A stretch of DNA of 64,000 nt from Oncomelania hupensis (taxonomy: Eukaryota > Mollusca > Gastropoda > Littorinimorpha > Pomatiopsidae): contig CM072522.1 of the NCBI GenBank assembly GCA_036898135.1, forward strand, positions 4,640,151 to 4,704,150, in the 5' to 3' direction. This document shows, one piece after another, positions 31,312 to 41,258 of this stretch (within the stretch, counting starts at the first letter, position 1; each line of letters starts with the position of its first letter). A model generated the notes under the pieces. That model did not search any database. It saw only the letters and a program-made list of their open reading frames with translations, and had not been told where the DNA came from. The position numbers and the translations under genes are program-made.

Positions 31312-31870
31312 TAGACATGTTTTGAATTTAAATGTAGTGTTGAATGCGGGGATCTTGAGGGTCTGCAATTAGTAACAGATCAACATGTTTTAAATCTGAA
31401 ATCAGACATTAAAAGAGATTTGTAAAGGCACAAGGTTTGATTCAGGGTCCCAAGAAAATACATTGACTGTTATTGGTGAGTTTTGTAATCAAATTTATGA
31501 ATGGTTTCCTGGGTAACAGGAAAGTTGATGTCCTTAAAATTTCATTTTGTTATGTGTTCCTTATACTGCGCCACTCTTTCTGAATGTGCCTTAGAAGTTA
31601 TAGGAAATAATTTAGCCAATACACACCACATAAAACACATGTCTGTGTTTTTAATATTTAATACAGCCTTGTCTGAAATTTCTTTAGAGAGCCTTGTCTG
31701 AAATTTCTTTAGAGAGAGGGATATAAGACTTTCCTTGAACCAGTTAGTATGTTGTAATATGTAGTTCTAGCGATTCTAAAGTCTACTGTCCATCCAGAAC
31801 CTTTGAGCTGGGCTCATTTCTACACTGTCTTGAAACTTCTGAATTAAAATAACATTATGTTTTGTTTAAA
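31312..31870 (-). pseudogene. Polinton-type DNA polymerase B, N-terminal fragment
   Basis: The minus strand reads GKSYIPLSKEISDKA, then VLNIKNTDMCFMWCVLAKLF, HSERVAQYKEHI, then FPVTQETIHKFDY, ITVNVFSWDPESNLVPLQI and, after a stop and shift, KHVDLLLIADPQ. This is the order N-terminal to the exonuclease domain in Polinton polymerases. A 25-bp tandem duplication (31666-31690, 31691-31715) adds a second KEISDKA and breaks the frame. It ends at the LINE B target site. Confidence 0.8.
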
Positions 31871-32216
31871 TCTGCCATTTTTAACGCTTCAATTTGAGAA
31901 GATTAAACCCACAGTCAGTGTCTTGTCAGAATTGGTTTTAACAGAGGTGCCCACTGTACGCGCTAGCGCGTGTTTTAACGAATTTTCAACATAAAATATG
32001 ACAATACGAGCAATTCCTTAAAAATACGCATTTTCGTGGAGTACCAAAAAACTTTTTTTTCGCACTGATTTTATATTGTGTTCTGATCTGCTATTTCCTT
32101 TACTTGCTGACCATAGAGCGCATGCACGAAAGTGAAATCTCGTGCATGAGAGGTAGTGTGAGACTTTGTATTCGCCATTGTGGAAGCTGCTAAACATGCC
32201 GTGCGTTTTATTTGGG
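31871..32216. other. Unassigned interval
   Basis: No gene seen. A TACGCGCTAGCGCGT-like inverted repeat lies at about 31957-31971. Confidence 0.35.
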
Positions 32217-32551
32217 TCTTGCGAAATACCGAAACCGGGTGAAACCGGGTCTAAATACCGAAACCGGGTAAAACCGAGTTCTATTTGCCGAAACCGGGTG
32301 AAACCGACTTTCCGAAATTAAATAAAATCGAGTCTTGTGCATTTACCAGATACCACATTCTTTTGTGATTACGTCAATGACTTCAAAAATAAAAACAAAC
32401 ATACACACCAAATACAGACGAACATAAGGGGCCTGTAAAAAAGGGTTTACTCTAAAAAGAGAGGTAACAAGTCAAGTAAATTATAAAAAGTCTTTATTAC
32501 AGTCTGTATCAATACAAGTAAATCAGAAATAAATAAATACAAGTAATATTA

Positions 32552-32554
<3 letters not shown>
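32217..32554 (+). repeat. Dispersed repeat Q, copy 1, with AAACCGGG minisatellite
   Basis: It starts GTCTTGCGAAATACCG and contains three imperfect 28-30-bp units of the form CCGAAACCGGGTGAAACCG, then a segment including GGGGCCTGTAAAAAAGGG. The same sequence occurs in reverse at 46620-47247, starting at the same base. This copy ends in a long TA tract. No coding potential is seen; it may be a non-autonomous element of unknown class. Confidence 0.75.

Positions 32555-32640
<86 letters not shown>
32555..32640. repeat. TA microsatellite
   Basis: About 86 bp of nearly pure TA repeats at the end of repeat Q copy 1. Confidence 0.95.
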
Positions 32641-32641
<1 letters not shown>

Positions 32642-33128
32642 TCTTATAAACCCTTGCTTCTGGGTACAACCATATGTTTTTACACCGGGGATCTAGGTAC
32701 TTCGTCCGGATCTGGGTACATGCCCATGTCCTCAAATCCAATGTGGGGTTTATTTGTAGGAATATCTTTTCATTTCAACGCAGAAAGGCAAATTAACTCG
32801 AGTTCCCAAAAACCATGTGATGATGGTACGAGTTATTCCCCTTCCCTCACTGTAACTTTTTTTGCGAACATTGGGACTTTTCCGTATCCTATCCGTAGGC
32901 CTCCACTAACCTCCAACCGAACCTTATTTTGGCATATGTTCATTGATCTCCGGCAATGTACGTCATAATCTAAGACAATGTACGTCAAAATGTTAATATT
33001 TGTAAACGTTATAACTGTCAACAATATTTAACTAAAATAAAATTGATGAACATTTAGAAACCAATTTGAATATGGTTTTCGTTTGGAGGCTATCATGCTC
33101 TATGACGTGACAGCTGAGTGTTGGCGAC
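32641..33128. other. Unassigned interval
   Basis: No gene seen. A plus frame at 32654-32968 has no recognised motif and is probably chance. Confidence 0.35.
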
Positions 33129-33155
33129 ATGCCGAAATTTTGGACTTCGTCTTCT
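33129..33155 (+). other. Candidate first coding exon (low confidence)
   Basis: GGCGACATGCCG gives a start context followed by MPKFWTSSS and a strong donor TCT/GTAAGTGG. A possible partner exon at 34500-34566 follows in phase 0. No protein family is recognised, and an independent gene is not shown. Confidence 0.2.
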
Positions 33156-34499
33156 GTAAGTGGTTTTATTTGTTTTATTTAGAATTTTCTTTTGTGTTCT
33201 GTTGTAGTGTTAATCTTTGTAATCATATTTTTAAGAAATAATGTAGCATAATCGAGCTCCAAGACAAGACTCTATCCGTAGGCTCTGAAGTCTTTTCTTT
33301 CGTCTTTGTAAACTCGTGGGCCTCCTGCTCCTACATACGTACGTAGTATAGTATGTAATTGATGCCTACGAAAGACGAGACTTCCCAGCTTGTGGTATAT
33401 CATAGTTGTAAGTTGAAGATTTTCAGTTTTCCGCTCATAAAAACATAAATAAATAAAACAACCGACAACACAGCAAAGCCAAAGACTGAAAGAGCACATG
33501 CTGCCTTCGGTAAGATCTAGATTCATTATGCTGAAGAAAGCCCAGTCCAGTACCAAGAAGAAGAAAGACTAGAGCCGGAGACAGCTTAAAATTGAAGAAT
33601 CTTGATTCATTTGAACAGTCTGACAAGGGATGTCATAGTTAGTACCACAAATGTGACAAATGCAATTAAAAATGGTCTAGATCTACTTCACTGATTTGGG
33701 CGATTTCCTTACCCCACCTTCCTCCCTTTTGTAGGCAAAATTAATCAAACAACTGATGCCTGAAAGCCTGCCGGCGTGAAAATATGAATTTATAAGTTTA
33801 TTAGTTGCTCATAAATTGTATGCCTGTCTGTTTAGAGGGCAAAAGGCTAATACTACTATACCATAGCTTCTTAGTTCTTGTCACTCTGATACATTCAACA
33901 TTGATGTGGGTTATTTTCAGTAAGGATTATTATCGACAACGTTTCGTTCAACATCAAATGCTTTTATTTAGTAAGTAAGCTGCATCTGTGAGCAGAATTC
34001 ACGACTAACACAAGTAAAAAGAATAGATTTGATTTCGAGTTTCATGTAGTACTAGTAGTATTCTACTTGCTAGAACTAGTTTTAGCAGTATGTAGCATAC
34101 AAAGTGTAACTTTAAAAAAAGATTTGTAATAAACAAATCGACAACTGAACAGTTTCTTTATCAATAACAGCTGAAGTGAAATTAATCAAATGGATCCATA
34201 TTATTTTAAGTTGTTCAAGTTATTAATAATGTTATGTTGTTATCAATGGTTGATTTGGCAAACTTTTGTCAAGTTTAAACATACTGGGCCAGCTTGCTAG
34301 TAAGGTGTAACAGAAACAGCTACAAAAAGCCTAGAAAAAGCAAACCAAAGTGTAGAAATATTTTAGGCCTACAAATATATTTTATCACTTTTGCATCAGG
34401 TTTTATATAATTTATAGGCCTACATCATATATATTTGTTGGGAGATTTGGGAGAGATTTATGAGTAGTACTTATTTGTTGTTTTTTTTCACTTTTCAGC
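33156..34499. other. Non-coding interval upstream of the RhoU exon
   Basis: AT-rich with no recognised gene or repeat; likely intron or intergenic DNA. Confidence 0.4.
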
Positions 34500-34566
34500 C
34501 CCAAATTCATTTAAGCAGAGGGCAACAAATGGTCATTGCTGCTTTGACTTTGAGAAAGACAAAAGG
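34500..34566 (+). other. Candidate 67-bp exon
   Basis: Bounded by a good acceptor (TTTTTTTTCACTTTTCAG) and donor (ACAAAAG/GTAAGA). Read from 33129 it gives PQIHLSRGQQMVIAALTLR. It ends in phase 1, which does not fit the phase-0 start of the RhoU exon at 35866, so it probably belongs to another transcript or is spurious. Confidence 0.2.
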
Positions 34567-35297
34567 TAAGAATAAACACGGCTTATTGAATTAAGTGGCC
34601 ACGCGAAAATTTTCCGCTTCAACGCACTGCATTCATTGCGTTTTAGTGTAGGGATTGTAGTTATTGCAGTGATCAGAAATACACGGAAGGCAAATAAAAC
34701 TATTGTACTTTTAGAAATTTAATATTTTAAACAAATCTGTGCATTGTGGTTGAAGAAATTGCGTTTTGAAAATGGGTGAATTCCACTGTGCACAGCGTGT
34801 GTCCACACATCGCTCATAGTATGTAGACCTACCTACGAGTAGCCTAGTAATAAATACAGCACAAAAACAAATTAACTGTTGTTGTTGTATCAAATTTTAT
34901 TCATCAGATTAACATAAGTTGTACTTATAACTTATTATAGAAATTTTATAAATAAATAAATAAATAAATATAAAATTATTTATAAGATAAATTAACTGTG
35001 TTGCGAAGACATGCCAAAACGTCTAAAGTCTCCAGTTTTATTATTAGTTCACGAGTTTTCATCATTAATTTTGTTATATAATTTAGTTGTTTTGTATTCA
35101 TATAAGTACCTAGAGCTAAGTCTGGCGTATTAGGCGCATAAGTAATAATAATAATAATGATAATAATTCGCTCCCTTGACCCTTTTCTCTTTCTCTCTCT
35201 CTCTCCCCTCTCCTCCCCCTCCCCCACCCCTCTCTCTAACATTAACGCTTGCATGCCCACAAAATAAAACAAAGTTCTATAAATGTTTGGATGTAAT

Positions 35298-35339
<42 letters not shown>

Positions 35340-35865
35340 ACACACACACACACACACACCCACCCACACCCACACACACAAAGAAACAGCTGGAAGTCAC
35401 TGGAAGGTGGATTCGAAAAGATGAGTTTTGAGTTAGTTTTTAAAACTGTCATGGGACGCAACAGAGCAAAGTTGAAGAGGCAGTCTTTCCATTGATTTAA
35501 AATCTTGCTATGCAATACATTTTTCACTGTAGTTTTACAGACAGGATATTGTTAGGTTTAGGCGTGTTCAAGGCCATTTATTTATAATACTAATAATAAA
35601 AAGTACACATATATATGCGTGCATTATTCTATGCAATTGTTCTAAGTGCTGGGGAGTGGTAGGAGGAATAAGGGAACATGCACATATAAACTGAAAACGG
35701 TTAAATTATTACACACATGGGAAAAAATAGTACATTTATACACACAATCAAACAGTTCTTGTCCTTTAAACACACACACACACGTATACGCACGCACACA
35801 CAAACATACACACACACATGAGCGTGCCCATTCACATTAATGCCTTCCTTTTGTGTGTATTTCAG
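34567..35865. other. Intron-like interval with simple repeats
   Basis: Presumed last intron of the RhoU-like gene. It holds TAA runs, a pyrimidine tract at 35190-35238, a CA microsatellite at 35298-35380 and CA/CG runs at 35770-35820. No other RhoU exon was found in the window; the G1-G3 part of the GTPase lies upstream or is unseen. Confidence 0.5.
35298..35380. repeat. CA microsatellite
   Basis: About 80 bp of CA repeats interrupted by single CCCA steps. Frames through it (His-Thr repeats) are artefacts. Confidence 0.95.
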
Positions 35866-36390
35866 GATGACTTCGACACCCTCCGACCGCTGTTCTACCC
35901 CAACACCAACGTTTTTCTGCTGTGCTTCAGTGTGGTCTCGCCCACATCCTTCCACAATGTGCTGGAGAAGTGGGTGCCCGAAATTCTAAATCACTGCCCG
36001 CGGGCACCCCTTGTGCTGGTGGGCACCCAGTCTGACCTGCGGAACGACATGAAGATCCTGATCGAGTTGGCCATATACAAAGAGAAAGTGCTGTCTGAAG
36101 AAGAGGCCACGCGGCTGGCCTCGCAGTTGGGTGCTCAGTACGTGGAGTGCTCGGCGCTGATGCAGAAGAACTTGAAGGAGGTGTTCGACACCTGCATCCT
36201 GACGTCGCTTAACTGGGGCGAACAGGAAGAGCTCGCGCTGGGCAGGTCCAAAAGCCTGCTGCGCAGGTCCAAGAGCTCCAAGAGCAAAAACAGCGCCGCC
36301 ATCTCCTATGCCCTCGCTACTTCCACGTCCAAAGGCTCCTCCAGTCCTAAGAAGGCGGGCTGGAAAAAGTTTTGCTGCTTCATATCATAG
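35866..36390 (+). CDS. RhoU/RhoV (Wrch/Chp)-type GTPase, last exon
   Basis: The exon follows a TGTGTGTATTTCAG acceptor and encodes 174 residues: [49 protein letters not shown] (G4 box TQSD, the RhoU/V form of TKxD) and [15 protein letters not shown] (G5 SAL). A Ser/Lys-rich linker and the C-terminus [10 protein letters not shown] follow. The CCF ending matches the palmitoylated CCFV-type tail of RhoU/RhoV instead of a prenylated CAAX box. These atypical Rho GTPases act at membranes in PAK signalling and cytoskeletal control. Phase 0 start matches the vertebrate exon boundary after DTAGQ. Base composition is GC-richer than its surroundings. Confidence 0.92.
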   Translation, partial: DDFDTLRPLFYPNTNVFLLCFSVVSPTSFHNVLEKWVPEILNHCPRAPLVLVGTQSDLRNDMKILIELAIYKEKVLSEEEATRLASQLGAQYVECSALMQKNLKEVFDTCILTSLNWGEQEELALGRSKSLLRRSKSSKSKNSAAISYALATSTSKGSSSPKKAGWKKFCCFIS

Positions 36391-36719
36391 TGATAGTGAC
36401 ACGACACTGAATTTATGACACTGACTTCGTCCTATCTGCCATTTTATTTTGGAGTCTTTTCACGCTCGTTGGAACTCTACGTTATAAGTGATGTTTGGAT
36501 CACACACTCTGTGTGATATGAACTTCAGTGAAATAAACTTCTTGAAGCTGCTTCATGTGATAGTGACAGTGACACGACATTGAATTTATGACACTGACTT
36601 CGTCCTATCTACCATTTTATTTTGGAGTCTTTTGACGCTCGTTTGAACTCTACGTTATAAGTGACGTTTGGATCACACACTCTGTGTGCTATGAACTTCA
36701 GTGAAATAAATGTATTGAA
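36374..36719 (+). repeat. 173-bp tandem duplication across the RhoU stop codon and 3' UTR
   Basis: Two units, 36374-36546 and 36547-36719, about 95 percent alike by eye, both starting GCTGCTTCAT. In the first unit this is the coding end (CCFIS); in the second it is untranslated. Each unit ends with an AATAAA (36532 and 36705), so the duplication also doubled the polyadenylation signal. Confidence 0.9.
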
Positions 36720-36860
36720 GCTGTTCGTCCGTGAAATAGATAGTTTTAATCACACAAAGTTGTCTGGATGTTTATTGTGTGACACGGACTGAAATAATTG
36801 AGTCTTTTTAAGATCTTGTGCCGGGATTCATGAAATAAAATCGGTCAATTTTAATCATCG
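36391..36860 (+). promoter_or_regulatory. Probable RhoU 3' UTR with three AATAAA signals
   Basis: AATAAA hexamers lie at 36532, 36705 and 36834. The third lies outside the duplication. Which is used cannot be told from sequence. Confidence 0.6.
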
Positions 36861-37412
36861 CATTTCATAGCTTCAGTCTCATTTCATCTGCTCATCGCCA
36901 GCCCATTGCTCCATAGAATCGAATCAACCAATTGGACACTTGGCCTTTGTTTTAGAAAACATGAACTTTGCTTAATTATGTAGTTTGAAGTATTTTTTCT
37001 TCTGAGCTTATGTGTACGACAATGTGACGGATGTTTGTCCTTGTAGACTTAGAAGCATACTACAGTCTACAGCCACTTGTTGTATCATGTTGGGTTGTAC
37101 TTATGTTTGATACTCAATTTTAGTATGCTCATAAAAATCAATAATACATCTTTGTGCCTTTTTGTTGTTGTTGCTTACATTTCTTTTCCCCCACCAAACA
37201 TTCAGCACTCGTATGCTTTTATTATGTTCGGCTGTGTCTATGACTGATGTTTGTGCTAATATGCCTATTACCTATGACACTGTTGGTGGATTTTCTCCCT
37301 CACTAAGCCTACTATATAACCACAGTGTTATGTTACGCCGGAGTTAGATGTTAATTACCTACATTTTCTCTGTGTATTACCTATATATTTATGTACAGTC
37401 TATTAGTATTAT
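36861..37412. other. Unassigned interval
   Basis: No gene or bounded repeat recognised between the RhoU 3' UTR and the SINE-like cluster. Confidence 0.4.
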
Positions 37413-37906
37413 CCCCACAGTGAGGGAGCCGTTTGTTACTGTATAAATAGTATTCCCAAGTTCTGGAAATTTAGTGCTTTAAGTTTAAATTTATACTGTC
37501 GCTGTCTTTCTCCTTTGTTCTTTCTCATTCCTACTCTGTTCTATCAATCTGCTATATTATTTTCTTCGCTAAGCCAGTCACCTGCCTTTTTTCTTGAAAA
37601 CTCTTCAAAAACTCCTTATTTGTGAATGGGGTCTTTTGGGTCAGCTTGTAAATATTGGATGCTTTCTGCCAAATGGTGACTAGGGCTTCTTATGATGTTA
37701 TTTAGCAGTGTACTATGTAGACATTTTCTATGTATGTGTTTTATTGATATTTTATAAAGATGTTTATATTCAGTTTTTGTAAACGGGGATTCGATATATT
37801 AGAGTATAGCCTCAGCGTCCCCTGCATGGGATGCCTTTACATGTATTGTAAAGTGTCCGGCTGGTGGAGTGCCTTCAGTGTTACCACTAAGGTTGTTTCA
37901 GCAGAC
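37413..37906 (+). mobile_element. SINE-like copy a (3' end missing)
   Basis: It contains the TATA-like segment CTGTATAAATAGTATTCCCA and the whole body up to GTTGTTTCAGCAGA. There the next copy begins, so it has lost its hairpin tail. Confidence 0.8.
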
Positions 37907-38073
37907 CCCCTGTGGGGTGCCGTTTTTTTTAGTATAAATAGTATCCCCACTTTCTGGAAATTTAGTGTGTTAAATTCCCACTGTCACTATCTTTCTCCTT
38001 TGTTCTTTCTCATTCCTAATCTGTTCTATTAAATCTACTATACTATCTTCTTCTTCACTAGACCAGTCACCTC
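37907..38073 (+). mobile_element. SINE-like copy b (5' part only)
   Basis: The 5' 165 bp, starting CCCCCTGTGGGGTGCCG and with AGTATAAATAGTATCCCCAC, cut by the start of copy c. Confidence 0.8.
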
Positions 38074-38650
38074 CCCCATTGGGGTGCCTGGGGTTTCAGT
38101 ATAAATAATATCCCCACTTTCTGGAAATTTAGTGCTTTAAATTCCCACTGTCGCTGTCATTCTCATTTGCTCTTTCTCATTCCTGCTCTGTTCTATCAAT
38201 CTGCTATACTATCTTCTTCTTCGCTAGACCAGTCACCAATCTTTTTTCTTGAAAACTCTTCCGGGACAAGACTCCTTATTTGTGTATGAGGTCTGTTGGA
38301 TCAGCTTGGGAATATTGGACGCTTTCTGCCAGGTGGTCACTAGGGCTTCCTATGATGTTATTATTTAGCAATGTAGGCATTTTATATGTATGTGTTTCGT
38401 TGATAATTTATAATGATGTTTGTAATCTATTTTATTTTTGTAAACGGGGGTTCGATAAATTAGAGTACAGCCTCAGCGTCCCCTGCGTGGGATGTCTTCA
38501 TTGTAAAGTGACTGGCTGATGGAGAGCTTTCAGTTTTACCACTAGGGTTGTTTCAGCAGGTCTTTGATGCGGATCAGGGGTTGTCCGGTCCTGATTTGGC
38601 TCGGAAGAGTCCGCTGGACCTAAAGCAATAATCATGTAATGTAATGTAAT
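38074..38650 (+). mobile_element. SINE-like copy c, full length, type B tail
   Basis: The best full-length copy (about 577 bp): start CCCATTGGGGTGCCTGGGG, TATA-like motif, body with AACGGGGGTTCGATAA (resembling a pol III B box, GGTTCGA), type B hairpin tail and TGTAA repeats. There is no open frame. It belongs to a non-autonomous family sharing its 3' end with the I-clade LINE at 31304. Confidence 0.85.
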
Positions 38651-39028
38651 CATCTTGAGAATATTGGACGCTTTCTGCCAAATGGACATTTGGGCTTCCT
38701 ATGATGTTATTATTTGGCAATATAGGCATTTTGTATGTATGTGTTTTGTTGATATTTTATAATGATGTTTGTATTCTATTTTGATTTTATAAACGGGGGT
38801 TCGATAAATTAGAATATAGCCTCTGCGTCCCCTGCGTGGGATGTCTTTATTGTAAAGTGACCGGCTGGTGTAGTGCCTTTAGTGTTACCACTAGGGTTGT
38901 TTCGGCAGATCTTTTGTGCGGATCAGGTGTGAGTCCTCTTTCAGAGAAGTTGTGGTCTTGATTTTGTGGTCCTGATTCGGATCTCTGTAGTCCGCTGGAC
39001 CCTGTAAGCAATTAATAACTAACTTACT
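38651..39028 (+). mobile_element. SINE-like copy d, 5'-truncated, type A tail
   Basis: It begins in the body (GAGAATATTGGACGC) and ends GGTCCTGATTCGGATCTCTG, then GGACCCTGTAAGCAATTAA and an AACT-type tail. The tail is of the LINE copy A subtype. Confidence 0.8.
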
Positions 39029-39234
39029 AACCCTGTGTGGGATACCATTATTGTAAAGTGACCGGCTGGTGGAGTGCCTTCAGTGTTACCACTGCCACTG
39101 GGGTTGTTTTGGCAGATCTTTTATGCGGATGAGGGGTGAGTCCTCTTTCAGCCAAGTTGTGGTCTTGATTTTGCAGTCCTGATTCGGCTCTTAGCAGTCT
39201 GCTGGACCCTGTAAGCAATGAATAAATAACTAAC
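39029..39234 (+). mobile_element. SINE-like copy e, 3' fragment, type A tail
   Basis: It covers the last 200 bp of the family, starting CCTGTGTGGGATACC and ending with a type A tail and AAATAACTAACC. Confidence 0.8.
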
Positions 39235-39322
39235 CTCTTTCAACCAAGTTGTGGTCTTGATTTTGTGGTCCTGATTCGGCTCTTTGCAGTCCCCTGGACC
39301 CTATAAGCAATGATTAACTAAC
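39235..39322 (+). mobile_element. SINE-like copy f, short 3' fragment, type A tail
   Basis: Only the last 90 bp, with tail GATTAACTAACTAA. It begins exactly where copy e's tail ends. Confidence 0.75.
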
Positions 39323-40675
39323 TAAATCTGTATAAATATATATGTGTTTACCTGAATAAAAATTTTGTTTAAACCAAACATTCAAAAGTGTCTGTAAATA
39401 TTTTGTTGTGCTAGTTTATACCTGGATAGCTGCATCCCACCTGCAAGTGGACTACACATTAAGCATGCATAGGCTTTTTTTCTACCTCTTCTGCTTCATT
39501 TTGTTCTTCTTTGTTGCTTTTATCTTCTTTTTACTCTTTTATTTAAAAAAAAATCTCCTTGTTCTTCTTTCTCATTATCATTATGATTAGGAGCAGCAGA
39601 ACCATTTTGTTCTTCTAAATAATAATAAACACAGAATGTATTTTTGCTGCTGATTATGTTTTTTTTGTCTGTTCGACTGATGCAGCTGCTTGCAAAACAA
39701 AGGTTCAACTTTGAAATTTTTTTTGTCTTTTGTTTCTTTGGTATTGCCTGGAGTGTGTTTAATTTAATAAAGAAGTCCTTTCTTCAAATAACAAAAAACA
39801 AAAAAATCAAGCGAAATACTTTTTTTTAATTTTTTTTTTATTTTTTAAGAACATGTAGAATGACAAAATGATGAAAATATTTTCCTCGAAGTCAAATTTG
39901 ACAGTGCATTAACAAAGTACACAATTTATTTGCATTTGGACAAGCATAATACAACCTTTTGTGCAACTATTTCCTGACCTCAGCAAATTGGACCCAAAAA
40001 AAAATAAAGTGAAAATTATTTCCCTTTTGTCCTTTGTCCTTTTATTAACAAAATCACATATAATTAAAGCATGAAACAAGGCTCATAGCCCAGGGGGCAT
40101 TTTAGCCAAAAAAGGGGGGATGGTGAATTACATTAAAAAACAATGAACGGTACAAAAAAAGCTGTTCCATAGGCATCACAAGATGCCAGATTAATTATTA
40201 GAAGTTCTGTCACATTTTTTAATTTTAAAAAGCGTCCCTTTTGTACTGGTAGTTTAGGAGGTGATGTTCTAAATTTTGTTATACTGGCTGCTAGATTGGA
40301 GGGAAGAACAGTCAAATACTTTTCAAAAGCAAAATTATCTTTAAACATTTTTTTATTATATTATATGCTATTTGAGTCAATTTCAGAGTGCCAGTTTTGT
40401 GCATACTGATCTTGCAACCTTTTCTTTATCTTTTCCTTAAATACTTTGTCAGACAGTGTTACACTGCAATAGCCGATTCAGTCCCGATGCTTGAATCTTG
40501 TGTAACTCGAATTTGTTATGTACGTAACCCGTTCTCCCAGCAACAAGGCAGGAGTCGTTACTATGTGTTTTTTCCAACTTTATTCAGCAAGCAGCATCAA
40601 CAACTGCATACAAGCTCTCTCCAAAAACTCTCAAAAAAGGGAGGTGAACATTGAAGTTTAACGTCCACGCCCACC
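39323..40675. other. AT-rich interval
   Basis: No gene recognised. Long T and A homopolymers occur at 39540-39560, 39720 and 39820-39850. Confidence 0.45.
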
Positions 40676-40926
40676 ATTATCCTATCCTGTCCCGTAACTT
40701 AGAAGTCGTTAGGGAACCACAGACGATTGTTTAACCAGTGTACTCCCTCTTTCTCTGTCCTCAGCAGCCCTCATGGTTTCACTCAGTGTCAAGCCAGTCC
40801 ATTCTCGAATGTTGTCTTCCCACCTCTTTTTCTGTCTACCTCTTCTTCTGCCTCCTTGTACCGTGCCTTGCAGGATGGTCTTTGCAAGGCCTGATGCTCT
40901 GGTGACGTGGCCATACCCTATTACAG
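40676..40926 (-). mobile_element. RTE-like LINE, 3' fragment
   Basis: The minus strand encodes YGHVTRASGLAKTILQGT, RRRGRQKKRWEDNIREW and the end of the C-terminal region, then 3' UTR ending in a GGATA-type repeat (here CCTATC). This is the C-terminus of an RTE-type endonuclease/RT family found many times in this window. Confidence 0.8.
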
Positions 40927-41014
40927 TAAAAGCCATAGTAATTAACAAGGTAAGGATTTCAATAAATAAATGATATATGTTAAATACTTAATAAACACAT
41001 TTTATATATCTATA

Positions 41015-41258
41015 TATCAATATCCTATCCTATCCTATCCTATCTTATCACGTAACTCGAAAGTTGTTGGGGCAGCACAGATGATCGCTTAAACCAGAGT
41101 TACTCCATCTTTATCTGTAATCTGCAACCGTCATAGCTTCACTCAGTGTCAAGCCAGTCCATTCTCGAATGTTGTCTTCCCACCTCTTTTTTGTCTACCT
41201 CTTCTTCTGCCTCCTTGTACCGTGCCTTGCAGGATGGTCTTTGCAAGGCTAGAAGAAG
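41015..41258 (-). mobile_element. RTE-like LINE, 3' fragment with GGATA repeat
   Basis: Same 3' end as the fragment at 40676, with a longer tail (five CCTAT units at 41022-41046 on the plus strand). Its 5' side abuts a CR1-type fragment. Confidence 0.8.

Noticed and set aside
32654..32968. 104-codon plus frame
   Set aside because: No motif, begins right after the TA tract, no splice context; probably chance.
35176..35495. Frames rich in His-Thr or Val-Cys at the CA repeat
   Set aside because: Products of CA/GT microsatellite translation in several phases; no gene structure.
38100..38120. TATAAATA as a host gene promoter
   Set aside because: It sits at a fixed place in every full-length SINE-like copy, so it belongs to the repeat.
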